This document shows, piece after piece, positions 26,017 to 34,669 of a DNA stretch of 64,000 bases. The notes beneath the pieces were generated by a model. That model searched no databases. It was not told the DNA's origin and saw only the letters and a program-made list of their open reading frames with translations. The translations under genes were made by a program, and so were the position numbers. This stretch comes from Chthonomonas calidirosea T49 (GTDB taxonomy: Bacteria; Armatimonadota; Chthonomonadetes; Chthonomonadales; Chthonomonadaceae). Every line of letters starts with the position of its first letter. Positions within the stretch are counted from its first letter, which is position 1. The DNA lies in NCBI RefSeq assembly GCF_000427095.1, contig NC_021487.1, positions 806,001 through 870,000 on the forward strand, given 5' to 3'.

Positions 26017-28022
26017 AAATGGATGCCGAGCTGCGCCTGAGCGGTATATTGTGGCTGTGGCTGTGTCCCTAACGCACCATTGTAAGAGATAGAGCCGGAG
26101 AGGGAGAAATCGAATACCGAGTTGAAGTGATGTGTGAAACTTAGCAGATAGGTGCGTGTCCAATTCGGCCCCCCGAAAAGGTTCTGAGCTTGCAAACCCG
26201 TCGTTAGACTATCCCAAGGGGTGAAGTTGAAACCTAAACTGAAGTTGGCCGTATCGGAACGGCTCGGACTCAGTAGATTGTGCAATAGACCTAGTTGTGC
26301 CTGCAACATCAAGAGACCGACTCGCGTCTGCAAACCAAAATCTTCGCGCTGAACCTTCTGTAGCTGCCCGTTCTGCTCTGGATTGTAGTAGAGATCGCTG
26401 GTAAACTGTAGCTGAGGAAGGGGTGCATAGCTCAACTGAACTCCATAGGTGTTCACATCGTCGGGCGCTGGAGCCCCTGTGTTGAGGCGCATATCCCTTA
26501 GACGCACCGTTCCGGTTAACTGTAATCCCTTTGTAGGTTGCGTAGAGAGATCGAACAGCCCAACTAGCGCCCTGTTTGTAGGAGTGCCCGCATACTGTAC
26601 CCCGCTAGAAAGCTGTGCACGCAGCCCTTGCAGTGGGGTTTGGAACAAGAGAGAGCGATTGCGTTGTGCCCCCATGTTCCCTAAAACATCCTCGTAGAGC
26701 GTGTCTACTTTGACCGCTTGGCTCTTGTCAATCGGTATGCTTGCGGTTAGGCTCATCTTTTGATCGTTGGCAAAGCCTGCAGGGGTTAACCGATTGGTAA
26801 AAGCAGTGTCAAAATGGATTCCGGGATTCAGGCTCCCCGTAACATCTATCCCTGCACTTTGCGTATAGGTTGTGTCGCCCGATTCCTTTAACGGAGCCGT
26901 CGCGAGGGCATCGAAATTAAGGGTTGCGTCTATATGCGGTGCCAGAGGATGAGATAGCGACACCATATCGTGCTGAGTTGCGGTTCCCCCTTGAGGGTTC
27001 GCCACAGTTTCTAAAGCGCTCCCCGCCGTCAGCTGGCCATTTTGTGGGAGTTTAGCACTTAGGGTGGCAGAGAGCGTTCGATCGGTAGTACCAACACGAT
27101 CTGTCAGGCTGTTTGCATTTTGGGCAGTAAGTTGATCAGTCTGACGAGCCACCAACTGAATGGCCAGCGATTGCAGCGGTGTCAGCGTACCGGTTAACCC
27201 TATGATCTCTTGCCCTGGGCTCAAACCGGCAATCCCCTGTTGCGCAAAAAGGGTTCCTGCACGATGGTAAGAAAGCCCGAAAGAGGCCCCACGCATGGTG
27301 GCCATGCTATCGAGTAGAAATCCGCTACGACGAAGCCAATCTTGCCCGTGCATGTCTAAAAATAGGCCTGTTGTGAGATCAGAGGTGGGCAGAAGATGAA
27401 AACGATCTTGAAACTGCAGAGCACTGTAAGTCCGAGGGTCAGAAGCATTTGGCGATGTGGGGCTATCGGAAGCACGTAGCAAGGAAGAGATTCGAAGAAA
27501 CCCGTTGTCGTTTTGCCAGAAATTCCACTGCAGCGGCACATAACTCGCCGAAAGCACGCGTTCTGCTGTCGGCGTGTTCACGCTATAACTTACCCTCGCA
27601 AGCTCTCCACTCGGCAACGGCACGCTAAAGCGAATGACCCCTGAAGACCAGTCTATGGTATAGTCACGCCCCGCCTGTAACAGGCGACCATCGACAACCA
27701 CCATCTCGGAGCCTTGCACCGCATTCCGCCAAGAGAGCCGGTAAGGCCCTACGGTGTTTTGCCCAACAATAAGGTCGGTCTGCAGATCGTTTTTCGCATC
27801 AAACTGAGAACCTGCAGGCAGAATGGCTCCTGAAGCATCCATAATCCGAACCGAGAGAGGGCTCGTTGGTGGGATAGAGGTTTGGGCAAACGCCTTTGAC
27901 CCTACTACCGCCAGGCAAACCCCACTAGCCAAGGCAGCAACAACAGTTCGCCTTAAACTTTGTATTGTGAACGGTAAGTGCAGTTTTAGGACGAATCGGC
28001 ACATGGCTCTAAGTGGAGGCAA
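26013..28022 (-). CDS. Putative outer-membrane beta-barrel protein
   Basis: 669 residues from a TTG, or about 663 from the ATG at 28004; no strong ribosome site decides. A signal peptide (TVVAALASGVCLAVVGSKAFA) is followed by an Ig-like N-terminal domain at about 50-150 (SVRIMDASGAIL, GPYRLSWRNAV, DYTIDWSSGVIRF). After it comes a long series of alternating amphipathic strands ending in an aromatic-terminal strand (AQAQLGIHF), as expected for a C-terminal beta-signal. I see roughly 20 or more strand candidates. I do not recognise a named family. It supports a diderm envelope. It converges on the glycosyltransferase gene with overlapping stops. Confidence 0.65.
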   Translation of the reverse strand: MPPLRAMCRFVLKLHLPFTIQSLRRTVVAALASGVCLAVVGSKAFAQTSIPPTSPLSVRIMDASGAILPAGSQFDAKNDLQTDLIVGQNTVGPYRLSWRNAVQGSEMVVVDGRLLQAGRDYTIDWSSGVIRFSVPLPSGELARVSYSVNTPTAERVLSASYVPLQWNFWQNDNGFLRISSLLRASDSPTSPNASDPRTYSALQFQDRFHLLPTSDLTTGLFLDMHGQDWLRRSGFLLDSMATMRGASFGLSYHRAGTLFAQQGIAGLSPGQEIIGLTGTLTPLQSLAIQLVARQTDQLTAQNANSLTDRVGTTDRTLSATLSAKLPQNGQLTAGSALETVANPQGGTATQHDMVSLSHPLAPHIDATLNFDALATAPLKESGDTTYTQSAGIDVTGSLNPGIHFDTAFTNRLTPAGFANDQKMSLTASIPIDKSQAVKVDTLYEDVLGNMGAQRNRSLLFQTPLQGLRAQLSSGVQYAGTPTNRALVGLFDLSTQPTKGLQLTGTVRLRDMRLNTGAPAPDDVNTYGVQLSYAPLPQLQFTSDLYYNPEQNGQLQKVQREDFGLQTRVGLLMLQAQLGLLHNLLSPSRSDTANFSLGFNFTPWDSLTTGLQAQNLFGGPNWTRTYLLSFTHHFNSVFDFSLSGSISYNGALGTQPQPQYTAQAQLGIHF

Positions 28023-28101
28023 CGGAGTTTTCTATAAAATTAATACGCTTTTTTGAGACGCTCTGTGACCCCAAAAGTTACATCATAGCCTATGTACCGC
28101 T

Positions 28102-29463
28102 CTAGAACTGCGCGGCGGCTGCCTCAATCGCCTCAGGGAAGCTGGGATAGGCGTGCATCGTTTGGGTGATGGCCTGAATCGGCAGGTGGTTGCGCATGCA
28201 AACGGCGATTTCAGCGATCACGCTTGATGCGTGCTCTCCGAAGATATGCCCACCTAAAATACGTCCACTTGCCTCCTCAACAATGAGTTTCACCAAGCCC
28301 TCAGGCGCATTACTCAAAACGGCCCGATCGAGATCAGCATAGTCATAGCGGCTCACTCTGATCTTCAAACCAGCAGCAAGAGCCTCTTGTTCGGTGAGGC
28401 CAACGCTCGCCACCTCAGGATCAATGTAGGTACAGCGTGGAGTCACCGAATAGTCTACCGGTTCGTTCGCATTGGCAAATGCGTTGCGCACCATTACACC
28501 CCCCGCATAGCTAGCCACATGGGTAAATAGAGGGCTTCCAGTGACATCGCCTGCCGCCCAAATAGAGGGAACGCGAGTTCGTAAATAGGCATCTACGGGC
28601 AAAGCGTTTCGCTCAATCGCAAGCCCGGCGGCCTCCAAGTTCAGCTCCCCGACAGCGGGCCATCGTCCAGCTGCCACGAGAATCTCATCACAAGCTATCT
28701 TTTCCACACCGCTTGGGGAGGAAAGATGCAGGCATTTGGAACCGTTACATCGTTCAACGCACTCCACGTGAGCCGATAGAATCAGGCGAATCCCCTCCTG
28801 CTGCATCGAAGCCGCTACGCGTTCTGCAATCTCGACATCTTCCCGTGGCAACACCTGAGGCAGACGTTCCAGCACGGTGACCTCGGCCCCGAATCTTCTG
28901 AAGAGAAGAGCAAACTCAAGACCGATCGGCCCTGCCCCAATGACAGCGAGCCGCTTTGGCAGGCTCGTTAACATCACAGCCTCTCGATTGGTGATGAAGC
29001 CGGCTTCTTTCAGGCCCGATATCGGTGGAATGGCGGGAACGGTTCCGGTCGCGATAAGCACCTGCTCCGCATGAATCACCTTTTTCCCTACGCGAATTTT
29101 GTGAGGTTCTTCAAAGGAGGCGTACTCTGGGAAAAAGGCTGCACCCCACTTAGAAAGTCCAGCATCTGGTGGCCCATTTCCGCCAACCTCGCGCATCTTG
29201 CGGGCTTTGTAGGCCATTGCTTCCGCAAAGTCGGCTCGATCTACGGTCACATGAATGCCGTAAGGCGCAGTTTGAGTAACTTGCTTCCAAACCTGTGCCG
29301 CCCGAAGCAGCGCTTTTGTGGGAACGCATCCAGCCCAAAAACACTCACCACCGGTCTCACGCGCTTCGGCAACCGCAACGTGTTTACCCATCTGTGCCGC
29401 AAGGCGCGCCGCCTTCAGCCCTGCAGAACCGCCTCCAATAACGACCAAATCGTACGATTCCAA
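28102..29463 (-). CDS. FAD-dependent pyridine-nucleotide disulfide oxidoreductase (MerA/RclA-like)
   Basis: The frame begins at a TTG at 29484, but AAAGGA lies 6 bases before the TTG at 29463, which opens at ESYDLVVIGGGSAG; I choose 29463 (about 453 residues). The redox pair is in GECFWAGCVPTKALL (Cys-x4-Cys). Also visible are VIGAGPIGLEFA (NAD site) and WAAGDVTGSPLFTHVA (second FAD motif). The C-terminal active-site motif reads HAYPSFPE, whereas lipoamide dehydrogenases have HAHPTxxE. A Tyr thus replaces the catalytic His, as in mercuric-reductase-like enzymes. There is no N-terminal HMA domain and no C-terminal vicinal Cys pair. The substrate (metal, reactive chlorine or other oxidant) cannot be decided. 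Confidence 0.8.
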   Translation of the reverse strand: MESYDLVVIGGGSAGLKAARLAAQMGKHVAVAEARETGGECFWAGCVPTKALLRAAQVWKQVTQTAPYGIHVTVDRADFAEAMAYKARKMREVGGNGPPDAGLSKWGAAFFPEYASFEEPHKIRVGKKVIHAEQVLIATGTVPAIPPISGLKEAGFITNREAVMLTSLPKRLAVIGAGPIGLEFALLFRRFGAEVTVLERLPQVLPREDVEIAERVAASMQQEGIRLILSAHVECVERCNGSKCLHLSSPSGVEKIACDEILVAAGRWPAVGELNLEAAGLAIERNALPVDAYLRTRVPSIWAAGDVTGSPLFTHVASYAGGVMVRNAFANANEPVDYSVTPRCTYIDPEVASVGLTEQEALAAGLKIRVSRYDYADLDRAVLSNAPEGLVKLIVEEASGRILGGHIFGEHASSVIAEIAVCMRNHLPIQAITQTMHAYPSFPEAIEAAAAQF

Positions 29464-29539
29464 GCTCGTTCCTTTCCAACCCAACTCTCTGCTTTAGTTA
29501 TTATACGTGCAAGGCGAGGCGAATGGCTAACCAGTCCTG

Positions 29540-30343
29540 TTAGACACCCTTCGCTGTATACGCCACGAGAATCGAAACTCGTCGATTCACGTAACTGTAA
29601 GGGTGCGCTGGGTCTAGCAACTTGCGGTCGGCATAGCCCCTTACGGCCAAAACCTGCCGAGGACGCAATCCATTTTCCTCCATAGCACGGCGGGCCGCAT
29701 TAGCTCTATCAGTGGAAAGCTCCCAGTTTGAGTAGCCGTAGGGTGTGCCGTAGGGGCGTGCGTCGGTATGCCCCTCAACGATGATCGGATTGCTGAGCTT
29801 CCGCAACTGATGGGCGATAATTCGCAGCAGCTCTATGGTTCGGGGCTTTAAGCGGGCGCTGCCCGTGTCGAAAAAGAGCGCAGGGGTCTTCTCCATTAAC
29901 TCGATGCGCAACCCTTCTGGAGTCAGATGAATTTCGATGCTATCTCGCAATCCTTTTAGTTCAGGCGTACGCATGATCTGGCTCAGGATGGCCTGTTTTA
30001 CTTTTTGAAAATCTACATTAACGGTTGCATTCGCCGCGAACCCACCATCCTGCGGGATGAGCGGTGCCGGTTTGCCCTGTTTTATTTGCGTCTGATCGGC
30101 CAAAGGGCTTTTGCCGCCGTGTGCCGTTTTCATAAAGCCGGTAGGGTCACGAAAATAGGCGGCGATGGCGTCCCGAATAGGCTTACTAAGTCCTACAATC
30201 CACATCACGAGGAAGAAAGCCATCATGGCCGTTACAAAGTCGGCGTAGGCCACCTTCCATGCCCCTCCGTGATGCCCTCCACTGCGTTTTTTCTTCACAA
30301 TGCGAATGACAATGGGATTGGCGTCGTTCTCATTCAAGGCCAT
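29540..30343 (-). CDS. motB: Flagellar motor stator protein MotB
   Basis: 267 residues. The N-terminal cytoplasmic KKKRSGGHHGGAWKVAYADF leads into the single transmembrane helix, with the proton-carrying Asp35 (AYADFVTAMMAFFLVMW). A plug and linker follow, then an OmpA-like peptidoglycan-binding domain at about 140-260 (VEGHTDARPYG, NWELSTDRANAARRAM, RVSILV). With MotA it forms the H+-driven stator. It lies 21 bases after motA. No other flagellar gene is in the window, so the stator pair is separate from any flagellar cluster nearby. Confidence 0.95.
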   Translation of the reverse strand: MALNENDANPIVIRIVKKKRSGGHHGGAWKVAYADFVTAMMAFFLVMWIVGLSKPIRDAIAAYFRDPTGFMKTAHGGKSPLADQTQIKQGKPAPLIPQDGGFAANATVNVDFQKVKQAILSQIMRTPELKGLRDSIEIHLTPEGLRIELMEKTPALFFDTGSARLKPRTIELLRIIAHQLRKLSNPIIVEGHTDARPYGTPYGYSNWELSTDRANAARRAMEENGLRPRQVLAVRGYADRKLLDPAHPYSYVNRRVSILVAYTAKGV

Positions 30344-30364
30344 GTTGCATCTCCGTTTCCAGCC

Positions 30365-31243
30365 TTAGGCGGCCAAGCGCTGCTCTTCGCCGCCCAAATT
30401 CTTCACATACTGCTCCATCTCCGTGAAGGAGGGGCGTAAGGACGGCTCGATGTTGCGTCGCGCAAACTCCACCGCCGTTAGTGGTGCATCGCCGCGCGCA
30501 AACGACAACAGGGCGCATTTAATACAGGCCATATAGGCACTCTCACCTCGAACACGCGCCTCTAACGCCGCAGAGAGAGGTGCGAAGATGCCATAGGCCA
30601 AAAGGATGCCCATGAAAGTGCCCACCAGAGCAGCCGCCACTTTATGCCCTATCTCCTCCGGAGGCCCTCCTATCGCAGCCATCGTTACAACGACTCCAAG
30701 CACCGCCGCCACAATTCCAAATCCGGGCATCGCATCGCCTAGTTTGGCCAAAATATGCGCCGGCTGAACGAGCTCCTCATGAGCGGTCTCCAAATCAATA
30801 TCCATCATTTCGGCCAAATCATGACTGGCCACCGTTCCGGTGACGATCACTTTCATGGTATCGGCCAAAAACAGAAGCGCATGGTGATTTGCCATGAAAT
30901 TGGGGTACTGTGCAAAAAACTCGCTCTCCTCTGGATGCTCCACGTGTTTATCTAACGCCACCAACCCCTCCTTGCGAGCCATCATAAAGAGGTCGTAGAG
31001 CATCTTGAGCAGCTCCATGTAACGCTCTCGCGTAAATGGACTTGGCTTGAGCAAGGAGAGCACGCTCCGCAAGATGGTCATTACCATGGAAAAAGGGTTT
31101 GCAATGAGCAGGCTACTTAAGGCAGCTCCTCCTATAATGACCAGCTCGTTCGGCTGGATCAAAGCCCCTATCTTCCCCCCATCCATGATAAACCCAACAA
31201 GAATGCTCGCAAAGAGCAAGCCGATCCCCACTAGAACGAACAT
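30365..31243 (-). CDS. motA: Flagellar motor stator protein MotA
   Basis: 292 residues with GAAGGAG before the ATG. Four transmembrane helices are arranged as in MotA: two near the N-terminus (VLVGIGLLFASILVGFIMDGG; LVIIGGAALSSLLIANPF), a large cytoplasmic loop with ERYMELLKMLYDLFMMARKEG, and two in MPGFGIVAAVLGVVVTMAAIGGP and AALVGTFMGILLAYGIFAPL. The proline of the PGFG segment and the charged loop residues are the torque-generating features. It is cotranscribed with motB. Confidence 0.95.
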   Translation of the reverse strand: MFVLVGIGLLFASILVGFIMDGGKIGALIQPNELVIIGGAALSSLLIANPFSMVMTILRSVLSLLKPSPFTRERYMELLKMLYDLFMMARKEGLVALDKHVEHPEESEFFAQYPNFMANHHALLFLADTMKVIVTGTVASHDLAEMMDIDLETAHEELVQPAHILAKLGDAMPGFGIVAAVLGVVVTMAAIGGPPEEIGHKVAAALVGTFMGILLAYGIFAPLSAALEARVRGESAYMACIKCALLSFARGDAPLTAVEFARRNIEPSLRPSFTEMEQYVKNLGGEEQRLAA

Positions 31244-31632
31244 CGCATCTCCTTCGCCAAAAGGTAGTCTCCGTACCGGTTATCCCTGTGTAACCTACAG
31301 AGCCCAAGCGCTCTGATTTTTGGATGGAGAACGGCATTTCGTGAGAACAGAGGTGCGCAAATCACCGAAAACAGGTATTTTTACCGAGATCGCACCTTCG
31401 CCCTGTACTCGCACGTCATTACAGAGGGCACAGGCGAGCAGAAAGGCCTAAATTTCCTGAAATGCCGTGCTTGCTATGCCAACAGGTAAAATGTAAATGA
31501 GGAGGGGTTCTACTCAATATAAGCTTTTGCGGAAACCCGGCCGATAATGCAGAAGAAACGGACACCCTCCTCTGAACGTTCTCGCTACTGCTAGGAAAGA
31601 CGAACCTATCGTCAGGGAGGAAAGGAACTTTT
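31244..31632. other. Divergent intergenic region between motA and ugd
   Basis: 389 bases without a convincing gene. It contains a short hairpin (CAGAGC / GCTCTG around 31301-31318 with a following T-run on the plus strand). It also holds a pair of inverted 8-base arms (GAGGAGGG at 31499 and CCCTCCTC at 31565) enclosing a sigma-28-like site, and the AGGGAGGAAAGG ribosome site of ugd. I found no match to a c-di-GMP riboswitch on the motA side. Confidence 0.45.
31520..31547 (+). promoter_or_regulatory. Sigma-28-like promoter pointing at ugd
   Basis: TAAGCTTT at 31520-31527 and a perfect GCCGATAA at 31540-31547, separated by 12 bases. The enterobacterial sigma-28 (FliA) consensus is TAAAGTTT-N11-GCCGATAA. 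The start would fall about 80 bases before the ugd ATG. This is a sequence match only; whether the organism's flagellar sigma uses this consensus is unknown. Confidence 0.35.
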
Positions 31633-32955
31633 ATGAACATCTGCGTTGTAGGCACTGGCTATGTGGGGCTGGTAACCGGCTCCGTTTTCAGCGACCTCGG
31701 TAACGAGGTGATCTGCGTTGATAACAATGCGGAAAAGATCGCCATGCTCGAGCGCGGCGAAATGCCCATCTATGAGCCTGGGCTCGAAGAGATGGTGAAA
31801 CGAAACCGAGAAGACCACCGGCTTTTCTTCACTACCGATCTCACCTATGCCGTTGAGCGATCGGATGTCGTTTTCATCTGTGTGGGAACGCCGCCAACGG
31901 AAACCGGTGACCCCGATATGCGTGCCATTCAGGAGGTCGCTCGCGGCATCGCCCGTGCCCTCAACCGCTATAAAGTCATCGTAAATAAATCCACAGTGCC
32001 GGTAGGAACTGGCGATATGGTGCGTGAAATCATCGAAACCAACCGGGTTCGAAATGTGGACTTCGATGTGGTATCCAATCCCGAATTTCTGCGAGAAGGC
32101 AGCGCCATAAAGGATACCCTTGAGCCTGACCGCATCGTCATCGGCGCCCCAAACCACGTGGTCGCCATGAAGATACTGGAGCTTTATGCGCCTCTCGAGC
32201 GCCCCATGATTATCACGGATGTCGCCAGCGCCGAGATGATCAAATACGCCTCCAACGCCTTCCTCGCCACGAAAATCAGTTTCGCTAACACCATCGCCAA
32301 TATCTGCGATCAGGTGGGGGCCGACGTAGCGCAAGTGGTGAAAGGAATGGGTCTCGATAGCCGAATCGGGCCAGCTTTTCTAAACCCTGGGCTTGGCTAT
32401 GGCGGCTCCTGCTTTCCAAAGGACACCGCTGCCCTCGTACGTACTGCCGAGAAGGTAGGCGTTGACTTTAAAATCCTTCGTGCGGTTATGGATGTTAACG
32501 CCGAGCAACCCATTCGCTTTCTCGATAGGCTGCGGGCTGCCCTCGATGGCAGTTTTGATGGCAAGACCATTGGTATTTTAGGGCTGGCTTTTAAACCCAA
32601 TACTGACGACATGCGCGACGCGAAAAGCGTGGAGATCATCGCCCGCCTGCTTGCCGAAAACGCTGAGGTTAAGGCCTACGATCCTATCGCCATGGATAAC
32701 GCAAGGCGTATTTTTCCGCAGATCTGTTATGGGAAGAACGCCTATGATGTGGCGCAAGATGCCGATGCTCTCGTGATCGTTACCGAATGGAACGAGTTTA
32801 AGCTGCTCGACATGGAGCGAATTAAAAGCTCCATGCGACGTCCTATCCTCTTCGATGGACGCAACATCTATGATCCCATTCGCATGAGGCGTCTCGGTTT
32901 CGAATATCAGTGCGTTGGGCGCACCCGAGCCACTATCCCTAACCACCGCCATTAA
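31633..32955 (+). CDS. ugd: UDP-glucose 6-dehydrogenase family protein
   Basis: 440 residues with GGGAGGAAAGG before the ATG. The NAD-binding motif is VVGTGYVGLVTG at the N-terminus; the catalytic cysteine is Cys260 in GYGGSCFPKD; VNKSTVPVGTG, SNPEFLREGSA and the C-terminal ILGLAFKPNTDDMRDAKS are all standard. It oxidises UDP-glucose to UDP-glucuronate for exopolysaccharide or lipopolysaccharide. GDP-mannose dehydrogenases share the fold; the sequence reads as the UDP-glucose type. The TPR gene begins 23 bases after the stop, so the two likely share a transcript. Confidence 0.92.
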   Translation: MNICVVGTGYVGLVTGSVFSDLGNEVICVDNNAEKIAMLERGEMPIYEPGLEEMVKRNREDHRLFFTTDLTYAVERSDVVFICVGTPPTETGDPDMRAIQEVARGIARALNRYKVIVNKSTVPVGTGDMVREIIETNRVRNVDFDVVSNPEFLREGSAIKDTLEPDRIVIGAPNHVVAMKILELYAPLERPMIITDVASAEMIKYASNAFLATKISFANTIANICDQVGADVAQVVKGMGLDSRIGPAFLNPGLGYGGSCFPKDTAALVRTAEKVGVDFKILRAVMDVNAEQPIRFLDRLRAALDGSFDGKTIGILGLAFKPNTDDMRDAKSVEIIARLLAENAEVKAYDPIAMDNARRIFPQICYGKNAYDVAQDADALVIVTEWNEFKLLDMERIKSSMRRPILFDGRNIYDPIRMRRLGFEYQCVGRTRATIPNHRH

Positions 32956-32977
32956 GTGTTGTAAGGAGTGAAAAGCT

Positions 32978-33919
32978 ATGTCGCTGTTAAGAAAAGTGCT
33001 TGGCCTTGGCCGCAACGAACACTACGATGAGGGCCTCCGCCTCTTCGATGAGGCGCGTTACGAAAAAGCGCTCGAAGCGTTTGAGAGAGCACGCGACGAT
33101 CTCCATAAACGTCCCTCTACCCTATTAAGCCGCCTTACCAACTTTTATATCGCGGAGACCCATACCCATTTAGGCCAAGAGCGAATGCGACAGGGGCAAT
33201 GGGCGACCGCAGCCGACCACTTTTCAAAGGCGCTCGCCATTCACCCAAACTATGCCGACCTTCATTTTCAGCTCGCACAAGCTCTCCGTGCTATGGGCAA
33301 CAAACAAGAGGCACTCGAGGCTCTCCAAAAAGCGCTCACCATCAACCCGCGCTACGCGCGTGCTCATCTGCTTATGGGGCTCATTCGGTATGAACAGGGG
33401 TGCCATCAAGAGGGTTTAGAGGCCATTTGTCAGGCAACCCTCCTAGAGCCAGCATTTCATTCTGAGGCCTACCGTAATGGGATCGCCTGTCACGAACGAG
33501 GAGACACCCTCGCCGCCCTCCAATGGTTTGAACAGGTTCATCACACCCAAATTGATGACATTCTCTTTCACTTCCAACTCGGAGACGACCTCTATCGTAA
33601 AGCGCTCTATCAGGAAGCCATTGCAGAATACCAAAAAGCGCTTACCCTTAACCCCGACTATGCGGATATACGTCATCATCTTGGCATGGCCTACAAAGCC
33701 TCAGGGCTTTATCAAGAGGCAATGGCCGAGTTCCGTTATGCCCTTCGCCTCAACCCTCGCTTCGTAGACGCACATATCAACCTAGGTTTAACCCTTCGTG
33801 AGGTCGGCCAAAGCCAAGAGGCTTTCACACATTTCCGCAAAGCACTCGACCTTGAGCCGGATAACCCCATTGCAGCCGAGAATCTAAAGGAACTCGCAAT
33901 GGTCGTGAAAGCAGCCTAG
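32978..33919 (+). CDS. Tetratricopeptide repeat protein
   Basis: 313 residues starting after AAGGAGTG. It consists of about seven TPR units, the clearest being HPNYADLHFQLAQALRAMG, NPRYARAHLLMGLIRYEQG, NPDYADIRHHLGMAYKASG, NPRFVDAHINLGLTLREVG and a final PDNPIAAENLKEL. There is no signal peptide and no catalytic domain, so it is a cytosolic scaffold. It follows ugd at 23 bases and may support polysaccharide assembly, which is inference. It ends before a terminator at 33949. Confidence 0.9.
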   Translation: MSLLRKVLGLGRNEHYDEGLRLFDEARYEKALEAFERARDDLHKRPSTLLSRLTNFYIAETHTHLGQERMRQGQWATAADHFSKALAIHPNYADLHFQLAQALRAMGNKQEALEALQKALTINPRYARAHLLMGLIRYEQGCHQEGLEAICQATLLEPAFHSEAYRNGIACHERGDTLAALQWFEQVHHTQIDDILFHFQLGDDLYRKALYQEAIAEYQKALTLNPDYADIRHHLGMAYKASGLYQEAMAEFRYALRLNPRFVDAHINLGLTLREVGQSQEAFTHFRKALDLEPDNPIAAENLKELAMVVKAA

Positions 33920-33948
33920 CTTTTCATAGATATCCTGCTACGGAGAAC

Positions 33949-33980
33949 AGGGAGAGAGTGGGACAAGGCACTCTCTCCCT
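33949..33980. terminator. Intrinsic terminator between TPR and Cys-rich peptide genes
   Basis: A perfect 12-bp stem (arms 33949-33960 and 33969-33980, AGGGAGAGAGTG) with an 8-base loop, followed on the plus strand by CGTGTTGTTT. It lies between two convergent genes and can serve both. Confidence 0.75.
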
Positions 33981-34011
33981 CGTGTTGTTTACTTCACGCC
34001 CCGCAAGGAGT

Positions 34012-34215
34012 TTAGCTTGGGCGCTTTGCTGTGGGTGTACAGCACGGACACGGCCGTACACAAGGCGATGGACATAAGGGGCAGCTTTTGTTGCCTTGTG
34101 CTGTCACAGCTGCTTTTTTAATCGCTGGCCTCGCCGTCCGTGCGTGTGTTGGCTCTGCCAGTACAGCTACAGGCAACAATACCGTCAGGGCAACGAACGC
34201 TTTTTGTAGGGCCAT
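34012..34215 (-). CDS. Small secreted Cys-rich peptide
   Basis: 67 residues from the ATG at 34215, which has a near-perfect AAAGGAGGTGAG ribosome site; the longer frame from GTG 34224 would start inside that site. A signal peptide (ALQKAFVALTVLLPVAVLA) is followed by a basic linker and a C-terminal Cys/Pro cluster, CPLCPSPCVRPCPCC, with six cysteines in 15 residues. No family is recognised. A MerR-type promoter nearly identical to that of the nearby MerR gene lies upstream (34301-34332). Together this suggests an inducible extracytoplasmic metal-binding or redox peptide. Function is inference. Confidence 0.7.
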   Translation of the reverse strand: MALQKAFVALTVLLPVAVLAEPTHARTARPAIKKAAVTAQGNKSCPLCPSPCVRPCPCCTPTAKRPS

Positions 34216-34300
34216 TTTCCTCACCTCCTTTCCTTAAATAGAGCAATTCAGGAGGAGAACGGCTTAGGAGCATTCCTCTCCTTCGTCTGCCTCCAACCCC

Positions 34301-34332
34301 AGTGTACAACCTAAAGTCGACTTCAGAGTCAA
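34301..34332 (-). promoter_or_regulatory. MerR-type promoter/operator of the Cys-rich peptide gene
   Basis: Read on the minus strand: -35 TTGACT (34327-34332), then a 20-base spacer, then -10 TACACT (34301-34306). The over-long spacer contains the near-perfect palindrome CTGAAGTCGACTTTAG, the arrangement on which MerR regulators act by twisting the DNA. 34 of 43 bases match the MerR gene's own promoter region (34307-34349 against 35125-35167). Confidence 0.65.
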
Positions 34333-34669
34333 CATCGAAACCCTGCAACCGAGCCTTCCATGTTCGTGATGGAATGGATCGACGACGTACGCTGGCGCAA
34401 GAGCGACCCTACACCACTCGCCCCAAAGCCTATCAGCAACATGATGATTTTATAATCTTAGTTAGTCGCATGAATTTTCCAGGAGAAACAAACATTATAT
34501 GCAACTGAACTCATCTCATTTCTTTTGACAGAGCTACCGTTTCTAAGGCTGGATAGGTATAGCCTAACGCAAACCTTGTGTTTCCAACGATGCAAGACTG
34601 CAGTAACCTCTGCTTCTGTGAGCGTGTCAACACAGCTTATCTGGTGATAATCTTCATCATTCTATCCAT
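34333..34669. other. Gene-free stretch between the peptide promoter and merR
   Basis: About 340 AT-rich bases with no ribosome site joined to a plausible frame and no clear hairpin terminator for the merR gene, whose stop is at 34670. Nothing else is recognised. Confidence 0.45.

Noticed and set aside
31244-31420. Possible c-di-GMP riboswitch before motA
   Set aside because: Some segments look structured, but the GEMM core motifs are not present in the right order.
31612-32334. Minus-strand open frame of 240 codons opposite ugd
   Set aside because: It is a mirror of ugd codon bias; ugd is unambiguous and no start signal exists.
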